A DNA stretch of 64,000 nucleotides from Lentilactobacillus raoultii (GTDB lineage: Bacteria; Bacillota; Bacilli; Lactobacillales; Lactobacillaceae). Positions 26,411 to 36,169 of the stretch are shown here, in pieces. Location of the stretch: assembly GCF_900411375.1 (NCBI RefSeq), contig NZ_LS422984.1, forward strand, positions 309,574 to 373,573. The letters are read 5' to 3'. The notes under the pieces were generated by a model. That model did not search any database and had not been told where the DNA came from. It saw nothing but the letters and a program-made list of their open reading frames with translations. Position 1 is the first letter of the stretch, and each line of letters starts with the position of its first letter. The position numbers and the translations under genes are program-made.

Positions 26411-27370
26411 ATGGGGAATTGGTTAGTTTCAGCGCTTGGGGCATTTGTGATCACTGTCGTTTTAATGCCCGGATTAATTAAGTATTTTAGAAGTAAGCAT
26501 GAGGGTCAGATGATTCGTGAAGAAGGCCCTAGATGGCATGAAAAAAAGTCAGGAACCCCGACAATGGGCGGAATTTTATTCATTGCCGCGATTGTCGTTT
26601 CTGATTTGGCGATTGCGGCAGTACATGGTGGGTTAACGCCTACTTTAGCAATTTTGCTCTTTGTTTTAGTGGTTTATGGGCTCATTGGCATGTGGGACGA
26701 TAGCATCAAATTGTTTCGTCGGCAAAATGAAGGTTTAAAGGCGTGGCAAAAATTATTAGGTCAGATCGTTGCCGCAATTGTTTTTTCCCTGGTTTATATT
26801 CATGAGGGGCTGCCACTTGCCATTAAAATGCCATTTGCGGCCGACTGGCACATTGGGTATTGGTACATCTTGTTCATTATTTTTTGGTTGGTTGGCTTCT
26901 CCAATGCTGTTAATTTAACCGATGGACTTGATGGTTTGGTCGCTGGTTTGGCAACAATCTCATTTGCTGCTTACGGCGTCATTGCGGCTGTTCAGCATCA
27001 AGCGGATGTCGCAATGTTTTGCTTCACCGTTATCGGTGGACTGCTGGCCTTCTTGATCTTTAACCATAAACCGGCCAAGATTTTCATGGGTGATATGGGT
27101 TCACTGGCCCTGGGTGGTGCTTTAGCATGTGTGTCAATTCTGGTCCACCACGAGTTTTCGTTGCTGGTCATCGGAATCATTTACGTTCTTGAAACTGCTA
27201 GTGTGATGATTCAGGTTGGCTCATTCAAGCTAACCGGAAAACGAGTTTTCAAGATGACACCGATCCATCATCATTTTGAGATGTGTGGCTGGTCGGAATG
27301 GAAAATAGATCTTGTTTTTTGGAGCATTGGTTTAGTTGCGGCAATAATTAGTGTGGCCACAATTGTTTAA
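26411..27370 (+). CDS. mraY: Phospho-N-acetylmuramoyl-pentapeptide-transferase MraY
   Basis: The 319-residue polytopic protein has about ten membrane helices and the family residues GTPTMGG, the DD motif in [26 protein letters not shown] and HHHFEM. It transfers phospho-MurNAc-pentapeptide to undecaprenyl phosphate, making lipid I. ATG 26411 lies 58 bases after pbpB. Confidence 0.97.
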   Translation: MGNWLVSALGAFVITVVLMPGLIKYFRSKHEGQMIREEGPRWHEKKSGTPTMGGILFIAAIVVSDLAIAAVHGGLTPTLAILLFVLVVYGLIGMWDDSIKLFRRQNEGLKAWQKLLGQIVAAIVFSLVYIHEGLPLAIKMPFAADWHIGYWYILFIIFWLVGFSNAVNLTDGLDGLVAGLATISFAAYGVIAAVQHQADVAMFCFTVIGGLLAFLIFNHKPAKIFMGDMGSLALGGALACVSILVHHEFSLLVIGIIYVLETASVMIQVGSFKLTGKRVFKMTPIHHHFEMCGWSEWKIDLVFWSIGLVAAIISVATIV

Positions 27371-27425
27371 GGGTTGGTGTGAGACTGAGGTTTTGCGACC
27401 GACCTCTTTGAGTACCAATCATTAA
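27371..27425 (+). repeat. Nested hairpin between mraY and murD (family R3)
   Basis: An outer stem (GGTTGGT with ACCAATC) surrounds an inner GAGGT/ACCTC stem with the sequence GACCGACCTCTTT. The related hairpin after ileS (39034-39077) shares GAGAC and GACCGACCTCTTT. It sits inside an operon where a full terminator is unexpected and has only a weak T-run, so it may be an attenuating or processing site. Confidence 0.6.
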
Positions 27426-27493
27426 TAGCGATAGAATTAAATTGAATTGATAAATGAGTTTGACTTCTAGGAGACAAAGGGGATAAATGCAAG

Positions 27494-28873
27494 ATGAAAA
27501 TGATTGACGATTATAGAGGCAAGCACGTTTTAGTTTTAGGGGCCGGCAAAAGTGGTACTCATGCTGCTGAATTATTGCAACAGCTGGGAGCAACCGTTGT
27601 GGTGAACGATGCTAAGCCGAGTGATCAGCTTCCTGAAATTGCTGAGCTGCGAGATCGGGGAATTGAGACAGTGACCGGTAAGCAGACAGCTGATATTTTG
27701 GACCATCATTTCGATTTAATGGTTAAAAATCCAGGAATCCCTTATGATAATGAGGTTGTTACCAGAGCAGTTAAGGAAAAAATGCTCATTATTACGGAAG
27801 TAGAATTGGCTGCCAAGATCACTGATGCTGAAATTATTGGCGTTACTGGTAGTAATGGTAAAACGACCACAGTTACAATGATTACGAAAATTCTTAACCA
27901 AGAGCGGTCAAAGGGCCATGCATATGCTGCTGGTAATATTGGTATTTCAGCAACTGAAACAGCGATGAAAGCAACAGCCGATGATACCATTGTGATGGAG
28001 CTTTCGAGTTTTATGCTATTGGGAATTCAAAAGCTTCATCCACACGTTGCGGTTTTAACAAATATTTTTTCAAACCATTTGGATTATCATAAAACTCGTC
28101 AAAATTACGTCAATGCTAAAATGAGAATTACGATGAATCAAACGCCTGACGACTTTTTTGTTGTGAACTTTGATTCGGATGAATGGCGCCAGTTAAGTAA
28201 ACGATCTCAAGCAAAGGTTGTTCCTTTCGCCAGGACTTCCGAAATTGACCATGGGGCATATGAAAAAAACGGTAAGCTTTACTATAATGATGAATTTATC
28301 ATGAATGCTGAGGACATTAAGGTGCCGGGTCAACAAAATGTTGAGAATGCGCTGGCGGCGATTGCAACTGCTAAAATTTTAGGTAAATCAAATTTAGCAA
28401 TTACCAATGTTTTGGAAACCTTTACGGGTGTTCGTCATCGTCTCCAATTTGTGTTGGAAGCTGAAGGTCGGAAATTTTATAATGATTCCAAGGCAACTGA
28501 TATTGAAGCCACTCAAGTCGCATTGGAAGGTTTTAATCAACCGGTTGTTTTGCTGGCTGGTGGTCTGGATCGTGGGTACACATTTGATAAAATGATCCCG
28601 CAGTTCAAACAGCATGTTAAAGCAGCGGTTTTGTTTGGTCAAACAGCAGACTTGCTGGAAACATCACTTCAAAAGGCTGGTATAAAGGAAATTACAAAGG
28701 TTAACAATCTGGATGAAGCTGTTCCGGTGGCTTATCGTTACAGTGACGTCGGCGATGTCATTTTACTTTCTCCTGCTAATGCCAGCTGGGATCAGTTCAA
28801 AACTTTTGAGCAGCGAGGCGATGCATTTATTAAGGATGTCGAAAAATTGACGCATAAGCAGGAGGAACACTAA
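27494..28873 (+). CDS. murD: UDP-N-acetylmuramoyl-L-alanine:D-glutamate ligase MurD
   Basis: The 459-residue protein has an N-terminal Rossmann-like domain ([17 protein letters not shown]), the ATP P-loop [11 protein letters not shown], the ligase motifs [10 protein letters not shown] and GVRHRLQ, and the C-terminal [12 protein letters not shown]. It adds D-glutamate to UDP-MurNAc-L-Ala in the cytoplasm. Its stop codon overlaps the murG start by one base. Confidence 0.97.
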   Translation: MKMIDDYRGKHVLVLGAGKSGTHAAELLQQLGATVVVNDAKPSDQLPEIAELRDRGIETVTGKQTADILDHHFDLMVKNPGIPYDNEVVTRAVKEKMLIITEVELAAKITDAEIIGVTGSNGKTTTVTMITKILNQERSKGHAYAAGNIGISATETAMKATADDTIVMELSSFMLLGIQKLHPHVAVLTNIFSNHLDYHKTRQNYVNAKMRITMNQTPDDFFVVNFDSDEWRQLSKRSQAKVVPFARTSEIDHGAYEKNGKLYYNDEFIMNAEDIKVPGQQNVENALAAIATAKILGKSNLAITNVLETFTGVRHRLQFVLEAEGRKFYNDSKATDIEATQVALEGFNQPVVLLAGGLDRGYTFDKMIPQFKQHVKAAVLFGQTADLLETSLQKAGIKEITKVNNLDEAVPVAYRYSDVGDVILLSPANASWDQFKTFEQRGDAFIKDVEKLTHKQEEH

Positions 28874-29964
28874 TGAGACTAATCATTTCCGGAGGTGGGA
28901 CTGGTGGTCACATTTATCCTGCCCTTGCGATTATTGAGGATTTACTAAAACAAGAGCCCGACTCTGAAGTGCTATACGTTGGTTCACATCGTGGGCTTGA
29001 AAGTTCAATTGTTCCAAAGCAGGGGATTAAGTTTGTGGCGTTAAAAATCCAAGGCTTTAAACGATCGTTATCTTTTGAAAATTTTAAGACAATTGCTTTG
29101 TTTCTAAAGAGTGTTCATGATTCAAAAAAAATCATTAAAGATTTTAAACCGGACGTGGTGATCGGGACGGGCGGTTATGTGTCAGGAGCAGTGGTTTATG
29201 CGGCAGCTAAAGCACATATTCCCACTATTATTCATGAGCAGAACAGTGCTGTTGGGTTAACGAATAAGTTTTTAAGTCGGTACGTTGATAAGATTGCCAT
29301 TGGCTTTCACGAAGCCAAGGCACAATTTCCAGAAGAAAAAGTCATCTTTACCGGGAATCCGAGAGCTCAGCAAGTTGCCAATATGCACAGTGACTTTAAA
29401 TGGTCGTCAATTGGACTTAAAGATGACGTTTCAACCGTTTTAATTTTTGGCGGCAGCCAGGGAGCTCCTGCCATTAATAATGCAGTTATTGGGTCAATTA
29501 ATGAGTTTAATCGGCGGACTTATCAGGTTGTTTTCGTTACCGGCCAAAAACGGTACACTCAGGTGATGGACAAACTTCAAAAGAGTCAAATTAAGTCAAA
29601 TATTAAAGTGCTGCCATACATTAACAATATGCCACAGGTACTGCCGAAAGTGGATTTAATTATTGGCCGAGCCGGGGCCACCAGTATTGCAGAAATTACA
29701 GCTTTGGGAATTCCAGCTATTTTAATTCCGAGTCCTTACGTAACGGCTGATCACCAGACTAAAAACACAATGAGCTTGGTGTCAAGAGGTGCAGCCTTAA
29801 TGATTAAGGAAGCCGATTTGAATCCTAAAAATTTGTTAAAAGCTGTTGATCAATTAATGCACGATCCAGCTGAACGTGAGAAAATGGCAAAAAACTCAAG
29901 AGGTCTTGGGGTTGTTAATTCAGCTGATAAAATTTTAGAGATTGCCCACAATCTGACAAAATAG
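28873..29964 (+). CDS. murG: UDP-GlcNAc:lipid I N-acetylglucosaminyltransferase MurG
   Basis: The 363-residue GT-B protein has the N-terminal [15 protein letters not shown] loop, [25 protein letters not shown], the second-domain FGGSQGA, and [15 protein letters not shown] for the donor. It adds GlcNAc to lipid I to give lipid II at the inner membrane face. ATG overlaps the murD stop. AGGAGG sits inside the murD end. Confidence 0.97.
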   Translation: MRLIISGGGTGGHIYPALAIIEDLLKQEPDSEVLYVGSHRGLESSIVPKQGIKFVALKIQGFKRSLSFENFKTIALFLKSVHDSKKIIKDFKPDVVIGTGGYVSGAVVYAAAKAHIPTIIHEQNSAVGLTNKFLSRYVDKIAIGFHEAKAQFPEEKVIFTGNPRAQQVANMHSDFKWSSIGLKDDVSTVLIFGGSQGAPAINNAVIGSINEFNRRTYQVVFVTGQKRYTQVMDKLQKSQIKSNIKVLPYINNMPQVLPKVDLIIGRAGATSIAEITALGIPAILIPSPYVTADHQTKNTMSLVSRGAALMIKEADLNPKNLLKAVDQLMHDPAEREKMAKNSRGLGVVNSADKILEIAHNLTK

Positions 29965-30067
29965 TAGCTGTGATTTTGAAAATTGATAAGCTGATTGGTG
30001 ACATGATGACCGTGTAACCTAATGGCAGCCATTAAATGAGTTAGCTTTGCTGACAGGGGGAACAACA

Positions 30068-30895
30068 ATGGGCAAAAGAAATGACCACGAGGAAGGACTA
30101 ACCCCGTGGCAGGAGGCAGCTGATAAAGATGAGAAAAAGAGTAGAAAAAAACGCCGTCACCCGTTCTGGTTTCTGAAAGGGTACCAAATTCGAAATTTTA
30201 AACGAATGTCGCCGTTAATTATCTTATTTATCGTGATCATCTGTATCATGAGTTTTCTGGTTTCGCCAATCAGCAGGGTGCAGCAAATTAAAATTAGTGG
30301 TAATGAGATTGTCAGCGTTAAGCAAATTAAACACTACTCGCCAGTCAAAAAAGGGATGTCATTATTGAGCGTCTGGGGAAAGACAGATCAATTAGCCAAT
30401 CGCTTGAAACAACGGAGTCAGCGGATGCAATCAGTTAAAATTCGACTGGTTCATTTTAATCAAATTGACATTAGAGTTGAAGAGTATCCGACAATCGGCT
30501 ATCTTTATACTAATGGTGGTTATCAGCCAATTTTAAAAAGCGGTGTGATTATTCAAAATAAGGTCCTGAATCCGCGTGATGGATTCCCGATTTTAAAAAA
30601 ATTTAAAAATGCCCACACGCTGCGACGGACAATTCAACAGTATCGAAGGATTAGTCCCCCAGTTCGGGCAGTGATCAATACAATTAGTTACTCACCCGTG
30701 AAAAGTAACCGGGATCGAGTTTTTCTACAAATGAATGACGGTAATCGAGTTTATGCGTCAATTGCCAGTTTTGGAGATAAGATGGATTACTATCCAAGCA
30801 TTAATTCCAGGCTAAAGGTTAAGAGTGTTATTAACTTGGAAGTCGGAGCTTATTCTTATCCAATAACCAAACATCAGACAAAAAATAAATCTTAG
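30068..30895 (+). CDS. divIB: Cell division protein DivIB/FtsQ
   Basis: The 275-residue protein starts at ATG 30068 behind CAGGGGG. A basic cytoplasmic tail of about 55 residues precedes one membrane helix (about 56-78). A POTRA domain begins at VQQIKISGNEIVSVKQI, followed by the FtsQ beta domain. It is part of the DivIB-DivIC-FtsL subcomplex at the septum. The order murG-divIB-ftsA is the standard Firmicute dcw order. Confidence 0.93.
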   Translation: MGKRNDHEEGLTPWQEAADKDEKKSRKKRRHPFWFLKGYQIRNFKRMSPLIILFIVIICIMSFLVSPISRVQQIKISGNEIVSVKQIKHYSPVKKGMSLLSVWGKTDQLANRLKQRSQRMQSVKIRLVHFNQIDIRVEEYPTIGYLYTNGGYQPILKSGVIIQNKVLNPRDGFPILKKFKNAHTLRRTIQQYRRISPPVRAVINTISYSPVKSNRDRVFLQMNDGNRVYASIASFGDKMDYYPSINSRLKVKSVINLEVGAYSYPITKHQTKNKS

Positions 30896-31002
30896 AGATG
30901 CGGGTGATTATTAATATCAATTAATCTTTTTCAAGCGTTATCATTGTGTTAAACTTATGTTATGTTCAGAAAATATTCTAGATGTGGAGGTTCCTTACAT
31001 AT

Positions 31003-32307
31003 ATGGATAATTCGGGTTTATATGTGGGACTTGATATAGGAACTACCTCAATAAAAGTAATTGTTGCAGAGAAAGTTAAAGGGCAACTGAACGTTATTGG
31101 TGTGGGGAATGAACCTTCTAACGGTCTCAGTCGTGGCGTGATTGTTGATATTGATCAAGCTGCTGAAGCGATTAGGAGTGCCGTAAATCAAGCTCAAGAA
31201 AAAGCAAGCATTGAAATTAAAGATGTTGTTGTGAGTGTTCCGGCAAATAACTTGCGGATTGAAGATTGTAATGGATTGGTGACATTAGATGATCAATCAC
31301 GTGAGATTACAGCTGAAGATGTTCGTAACGTGGCGGTTTCAGCTTTAGGGACCAGTTTGCCCCAGGAACGCGAAGTGATTGACATCCAACCAGAAGAATT
31401 TATTGTTGATGGATTTGACGATATCCAAGATCCTCGAGGAATGGTTGGGGTGCGTCTTGAAATGCGTGGGAAACTGATTACCGGTTCCAAAGGTATTATG
31501 CACAATTTAAAGAAAGCAGTTGGTAAGGCGGGCTTGAACATTGTTTCGACCGTCTTGACACCACTTGCCGAGGGCCATGAAATTTTAAATGATGGTGAAC
31601 AAGACTTTGGCACGACGATTATTGACCTTGGCGGTGGTCAGACAACCGCTTCGGTCATTCATGACCACCAGCTGAAGTACGCGACAACGGATCCCGAGGG
31701 TGGCGAATACATTACTAAGGATATTTCAATTGTCTTGAATACCTCAATGGAAAATGCTGAAAAAATTAAGCGTGACTACGGGTACGCGGATTCACTTCAG
31801 GCGTCAGCAGACAATGAATTTCCCGTTGATGTTGTTGGGCAGACTGAGCCAACTTATATCGATGAACGATACCTGGCTGAAATTATCGAGGCCCGTTTAA
31901 GTCAAATCTTTGATCGAATTAAAGATCGACTTGATCAAATTAAAGCCCTGGAATTGCCCGGTGGCATTGTTTTGAGTGGTGGCGTGGCTGCGCTCCCTGG
32001 AATCGCCGAATTGGCTGCTGATCAATTCAATACGAATGTCAGAGTCTATATTCCTGATCAAATGGGGTTAAGACACCCGTCATTTACGGCTGGATTATCA
32101 TTGGTTTCTTACTTCTCGGATCTTTCGGAAGTTGAGATGATCGTCCGCTCAGCCGTTGGTGCAACATCAACGAAAGTTCCAAAGCTAACAGAACCAAATG
32201 AGTCTCAGGTCCCTGTGTCGAATCAATCAGACAAACCAAAACGAAAAACACAGAAGAAAAAACGTGGCGAAGGAATCAAGAGCTTCTTTAGCGATTTCTT
32301 TGATTAG
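31003..32307 (+). CDS. ftsA: Cell division protein FtsA
   Basis: The 434-residue actin-like ATPase starts at ATG 31003 (TGTGGAGG upstream). Phosphate-1 loop: VGLDIGTTSIKV. Phosphate-2: IIDLGGGQTTAS. Adenosine motif: GIVLSGGVAALPG. The last ten residues (KSFFSDFFD) form the amphipathic membrane-targeting helix after a basic linker. It anchors FtsZ filaments to the membrane and recruits later divisome proteins. Confidence 0.97.
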   Translation: MDNSGLYVGLDIGTTSIKVIVAEKVKGQLNVIGVGNEPSNGLSRGVIVDIDQAAEAIRSAVNQAQEKASIEIKDVVVSVPANNLRIEDCNGLVTLDDQSREITAEDVRNVAVSALGTSLPQEREVIDIQPEEFIVDGFDDIQDPRGMVGVRLEMRGKLITGSKGIMHNLKKAVGKAGLNIVSTVLTPLAEGHEILNDGEQDFGTTIIDLGGGQTTASVIHDHQLKYATTDPEGGEYITKDISIVLNTSMENAEKIKRDYGYADSLQASADNEFPVDVVGQTEPTYIDERYLAEIIEARLSQIFDRIKDRLDQIKALELPGGIVLSGGVAALPGIAELAADQFNTNVRVYIPDQMGLRHPSFTAGLSLVSYFSDLSEVEMIVRSAVGATSTKVPKLTEPNESQVPVSNQSDKPKRKTQKKKRGEGIKSFFSDFFD

Positions 32308-32331
32308 CACTAAAACGGAGGTAAAATAATT

Positions 32332-33654
32332 ATGGAATATTCACTTGATTCCACCGAAAATCACGGAGCAGTGATTAAGGTTATTGGCGTTGGCGGCGGT
32401 GGCAGTAACGCCGTCAATACAATGATTAGTTCTGACGTCAAGGGCGTCGAATTTATTGTTGCAAATACAGACGTTCAGGCACTTTCAACATCTAAAGCAG
32501 AAACTAAAATTCAACTTGGTCCAAAATTGACCCGTGGCTTGGGTGCCGGTTCAAATCCTGAAATCGGTGCGAAAGCTGCTGAGGAGAGCGAACAAGAACT
32601 ATCTGAAGCACTGGAAGGTGCTGACATGGTTTTTGTCACTGCCGGAATGGGCGGTGGTACCGGAAATGGTGCTGCACCAATTGTTGCCAAAATTGCTAAG
32701 GACCAGGGTGCTTTGACGGTTGGCGTGGTAACACGGCCATTTTCATTTGAAGGGCCTAAGCGTAGTAAATACGCTGATGAAGGAGTTGCTCAATTAAAGG
32801 AAAATGTTGATACATTAATTGTCATTGCCAACAATCGGTTATTAGATATGATTGACAAAAAGACGCCAATGATGGATGCTTTCAAGGAAGCCGATAACGT
32901 TCTTCGTCAAGGGGTTCAAGGAATTTCAGATTTGATTACAAGTCCCGGCTACGTCAACTTGGATTTTGCTGATGTTAAGACGACGATGCAGGATCAGGGC
33001 TCTGCTCTGATGGGAGTTGGTGCAGCCAATGGTGAGGATCGAACCAAGAAAGCTACTGAAAAGGCCATTTCATCGCCATTATTAGAAGTTTCAATTGATG
33101 GTGCTGAGCAGGTCTTGCTAAACATTACCGGTGGACCAGATTTGTCACTTTTTGAAGCACAAGACGCCTCAGATATTGTGTCGCAAGCTGCAACTAGTGA
33201 TGTTAATATTATTTTTGGAACTTCGATTGATGAGTCGCTCGGAGATGAAGTCCGGGTAACCGTTATTGCAACAGGAATTGATAAAAAAGCAGCTGAGCAG
33301 GGACGAATGGAAACTCGCCGGACACGGACAGTTCAACCGTCGGCACGGCCACAGGCTGGGAGTCGACCACGTCAATTTGATGCCGGAAATCGGCCAAATT
33401 CTCAAAATGCTAACCGTGGTCAATTAGCTGGTGAGACTGATAATTCGGATCCTTTGGGGAACTGGGATATTCGTAAACAACCGACAGCCCGTCCAGCAGC
33501 TCCGAATAACGATGAATTTAATGACGTTGAGAAGAAGGATTTTGATCCGTTTCAACCCGATGTCAATTCGGATAATTCCAGCCAACCTGATAGTGGTGAG
33601 TCACAAGATGATATTCCACCATTCTTCAAGCACCGTCGACGACACAAAAAATAA
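32332..33654 (+). CDS. ftsZ: Cell division protein FtsZ
   Basis: The 440-residue tubulin-like GTPase has the GTP signature [12 protein letters not shown] and the T7 loop with catalytic acids ([15 protein letters not shown]). A Gln/Asn/Pro-rich linker spans about 320-420. The C-terminal tail [15 protein letters not shown] holds the conserved peptide that binds FtsA and SepF. It polymerises into the Z-ring. It is 24 bases after ftsA with SD ACGGAGGT. Confidence 0.98.
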   Translation: MEYSLDSTENHGAVIKVIGVGGGGSNAVNTMISSDVKGVEFIVANTDVQALSTSKAETKIQLGPKLTRGLGAGSNPEIGAKAAEESEQELSEALEGADMVFVTAGMGGGTGNGAAPIVAKIAKDQGALTVGVVTRPFSFEGPKRSKYADEGVAQLKENVDTLIVIANNRLLDMIDKKTPMMDAFKEADNVLRQGVQGISDLITSPGYVNLDFADVKTTMQDQGSALMGVGAANGEDRTKKATEKAISSPLLEVSIDGAEQVLLNITGGPDLSLFEAQDASDIVSQAATSDVNIIFGTSIDESLGDEVRVTVIATGIDKKAAEQGRMETRRTRTVQPSARPQAGSRPRQFDAGNRPNSQNANRGQLAGETDNSDPLGNWDIRKQPTARPAAPNNDEFNDVEKKDFDPFQPDVNSDNSSQPDSGESQDDIPPFFKHRRRHKK

Positions 33655-33709
33655 TTGTTTGTCATAACGGTGTCCGCTTGGGCGTGGTGAAATTCGAAAG
33701 GAAATAGGC

Positions 33710-34060
33710 ATGTCAGAAAAGTTTAATTTTGCTAATTTTTTTGGAATGGAATCGGATAAGCCGAAGAATGAGGAGACAAATTCAGTGAATAATGTTGTGC
33801 CAATGACCCGAAAAGAGTTGGAAACTGACAATAATATTGTGGTTTTTGAACCCATTAATTACACCGATGTTGACACCATTGCACAAAAATTATTAGAAGA
33901 CAGTGCTGTTATTATTAAGCTTGGCAAACTTGATATTAAGTCTGCCGAAAGAATGGTTGATTTTTTGAATGGTGTGTTGTTCGCCATTCATGGTACGATT
34001 AATCGACTTGATAAAAACATTTTTATTTGTTCACCAAAAAATTTCAAAGTCACTAAGTAG
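33710..34060 (+). CDS. sepF: Cell division protein SepF
   Basis: The 116-residue protein has an N-terminal amphipathic helix (KFNFANFFGM), a linker, and the SepF core (NIVVFEPINYTDVDTIAQKL...FLNGVLFAIHGTINRLDKNIFICSP). It bundles FtsZ polymers and acts as an alternative membrane anchor. It is shorter than Bacillus SepF because the linker is brief. It lies in the usual ftsZ-sepF-yggT-ylmH-divIVA order. Confidence 0.93.
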   Translation: MSEKFNFANFFGMESDKPKNEETNSVNNVVPMTRKELETDNNIVVFEPINYTDVDTIAQKLLEDSAVIIKLGKLDIKSAERMVDFLNGVLFAIHGTINRLDKNIFICSPKNFKVTK

Positions 34061-34088
34061 CTAAAAAATTAGAGATAGGGGTAGTTGA

Positions 34089-34376
34089 TTGGTTTCTGTA
34101 ATCTCGACGATCGTTTGGTTGTTAAATAAGCTGATTAGTATTTACATGCTGGCAATTGTGATCTATGCACTAATGAGTTGGTTCCCCAACGCCTATGGAA
34201 CTGCGTTTGGCCGTTTTCTTGGTCAAATTGTGGAACCATTTCAAAGACTTTTTAACTTTGCATCCGTTGGTATGATCAGTTTTGCGCCAGTTGTGGCACT
34301 GATCGTGTTAGGCCTTGTTCAAGGTGGTATCACTTATTTGGGGGAACTACTCATTGGCTACGGTTATGGCTATTAG
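34089..34376 (+). CDS. YggT family membrane protein
   Basis: The 95-residue protein starts at TTG 34089 behind TAGGGGTAG. It has two or three hydrophobic helices with the YggT pattern ALMSWFPNAYGTAFGRFLGQIVEPF. The family is found in dcw clusters and its role is not settled; links to ion homeostasis and division have been proposed. It is co-directional with sepF and ylmH. Confidence 0.9.
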   Translation: MVSVISTIVWLLNKLISIYMLAIVIYALMSWFPNAYGTAFGRFLGQIVEPFQRLFNFASVGMISFAPVVALIVLGLVQGGITYLGELLIGYGYGY

Positions 34377-34397
34377 CAAAGCAGAGGGGGATTAGTG

Positions 34398-35192
34398 ATG
34401 GCTGTTGATGCCAACATTTCTCAACATTTTCGATCTGATGAGGTTCCGTTTCTCGAGTCAATCGATAATTTGAGTGGCCAAGTCGAAAATGAGTATCGGC
34501 CGATTTTAACTGATTTTTTAAATCCTAGACAGCTTTATATTTTAGAATCGATCATTAATCGGCACGATGGCATTCGATTTTCAACTTATGGTGGGTATCC
34601 AAATGCCGAACTTAGGCGGACAATTGTTTATCCCGAGTATTTTACACCTAAGAATGATGACTTTAAGATAACGATCTTCGAGATTGATTATCCGAGCAAA
34701 TTTGCGACTTTGGCACATGGTCAAATCTTAGGGTCCTTAATGGGTGCCGGCATTGAACGTAATGTCATTGGCGATATTATAACCGATGGGCTTAGATGGC
34801 AATTTATGGTCCAATCCGAAATGGCAGACTATGTCAAAACACAGGTTGATCATATTGGTAAAATTAAGGTCAAGCTTGAGCGAGTAAGTCCTGAGCAGGT
34901 GATTGAACCGGTTGATGAGAGCGAAGAATTGACAACCACGGTTCCTTCAATGCGGGTTGATGCTTTAGTCAGTGACGGATTTCATATTTCTCGTCACCAT
35001 GCCAAAGAATTAATTGATGGCGGCGAGGTTCGGATTAATTGGGTTGCTACTCAGCGACCGGACTTGGAATTATCGACTAAAGATATTGTTTCTGTGCGTG
35101 GCTATGGGCGAATTGTGATTAATGAAATTGCCGGAATGACCAAAAAAGATAAAATTAGAGTTATCATAAGTGTGTATAACCGGAATAAATAG
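34398..35192 (+). CDS. ylmH: YlmH-type S4-domain RNA-binding protein
   Basis: The 264-residue protein starts at ATG 34398 (GAGGGGG upstream). The N-terminal two thirds match YlmH (FLNPRQLYILESI...RFSTYGGYPNAELRR). The S4 RNA-binding domain is at the C-terminus (MRVDALVSDGFHISRHHAKELI). Relatives bind ribosomal or peptidyl-tRNA complexes and take part in ribosome rescue. It lies between yggT and divIVA, as in other Firmicutes. Confidence 0.9.
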   Translation: MAVDANISQHFRSDEVPFLESIDNLSGQVENEYRPILTDFLNPRQLYILESIINRHDGIRFSTYGGYPNAELRRTIVYPEYFTPKNDDFKITIFEIDYPSKFATLAHGQILGSLMGAGIERNVIGDIITDGLRWQFMVQSEMADYVKTQVDHIGKIKVKLERVSPEQVIEPVDESEELTTTVPSMRVDALVSDGFHISRHHAKELIDGGEVRINWVATQRPDLELSTKDIVSVRGYGRIVINEIAGMTKKDKIRVIISVYNRNK

Positions 35193-35207
35193 GAGGATTG
35201 GTTCATC

Positions 35208-35882
35208 ATGGTATTAAGTCCACAGGATATTCATAATAAAGAATTTTCAACGAAATTAAGAGGTTACAATATTGATGAGGTCAATGACTTTCTTGACCAA
35301 ATCATTAAAGATTATCAGATTATTTTGGAAGAAAATAAGGATCTTAGATCTCAACTGAGCGAATCGAAGGATAAACTTTCTTATTTCAATGACCTGAAGG
35401 ACTCGTTGAATCAATCGATTCTAGTTGCCCAGGAAGCGGCCGATAAGGTAAAAAATAATTCCAAAAAAGAAGCTGAAATTACCAATCGAGAAGCCCAAAA
35501 GAAAGCTGATGATATCATTCAAACAGCTAATGAAAAATCAACTCAAATTTTGGAAGAGGCTTCAAAACGTGCCAAGAAGTTGGCAATTGAAACTGATGAT
35601 CTTAAGAAGAATACCCGGGTTTTCCGTCAACGACTTGAAGTAATGTTGGAGAGTCAATTAGCGGTTATTAAAGGGTCTGACTGGGATCATTTGGTTGAAG
35701 ATGGGCCAACAACAACTTATGAAGATATTGAAAAAGTTGTCGGGGATCTTGACAAGTCAACAAATTCAGATGTAGAATCAGAAAGCAAACAGGGTAATAA
35801 TGCTGATTCAGTCGAAAGCACACCAGCAGCAAAAAATGATGATCTTCAAACAGTTGTCATTTATCCCGATAAGCAAAAATAA
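35208..35882 (+). CDS. divIVA: Cell division protein DivIVA
   Basis: The 224-residue protein has the DivIVA membrane-binding N-terminus (LSPQDIHNKEFSTKLRGYNIDEVNDFLDQII), a long coiled coil (about 28-160) and an acidic Ser/Asn-rich tail. It gathers at curved membrane such as the septum and poles and places other proteins there. It is the last gene of the dcw cluster. SD TAGGAGG precedes ATG 35208. Confidence 0.95.
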   Translation: MVLSPQDIHNKEFSTKLRGYNIDEVNDFLDQIIKDYQIILEENKDLRSQLSESKDKLSYFNDLKDSLNQSILVAQEAADKVKNNSKKEAEITNREAQKKADDIIQTANEKSTQILEEASKRAKKLAIETDDLKKNTRVFRQRLEVMLESQLAVIKGSDWDHLVEDGPTTTYEDIEKVVGDLDKSTNSDVESESKQGNNADSVESTPAAKNDDLQTVVIYPDKQK

Positions 35883-35886
35883 TAAT

Positions 35887-36083
35887 AAAATCGATGAGAG
35901 ACCAGAAAGTTATTTTGCCGAAACATTAGCGAGCTAAAGATGGTGAAAGTTTAGCAGTCACCGGTCATTTAACCGATCACCTCTTGTACATATCGATTTT
36001 GATCAAATGAGATAGGATTTTTGAATCCTAAAATTGGGTGGTACCACGAAAGATTTCGTCCCTTGGGCGGAATCTTTTTTTGT
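35887..36083 (+). promoter_or_regulatory. T-box leader of ileS (isoleucine specifier)
   Basis: Stem I closes with AAAATC (35887-35892) and GATTTT (35995-36000). Directly before the 3' strand stands ATC (35992-35994), an isoleucine codon in the specifier position, followed by a purine. Distal stem I has the AGCGAGC and GGTGAAAG elements. The T-box sequence GGGTGGTACCACG is at 36036-36048. The terminator stem AGATTTCGTCC / GGGCGGAATCT with a T-run ends at 36081. Uncharged tRNA-Ile should favour the antiterminator and expression of ileS. Confidence 0.92.
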
Positions 36084-36169
36084 ATCATTAGAAGCCATCA
36101 ACGGGTGTTTGTGATTAGCTTGAGCATTATTCACACTATTATTGAGTTACAGAGAAAGGGAGTCAGACA

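Noticed and set aside
31293..31613. 106-codon frame antisense to ftsA
   Set aside because: It is a shadow of the conserved ftsA frame with no start signal.
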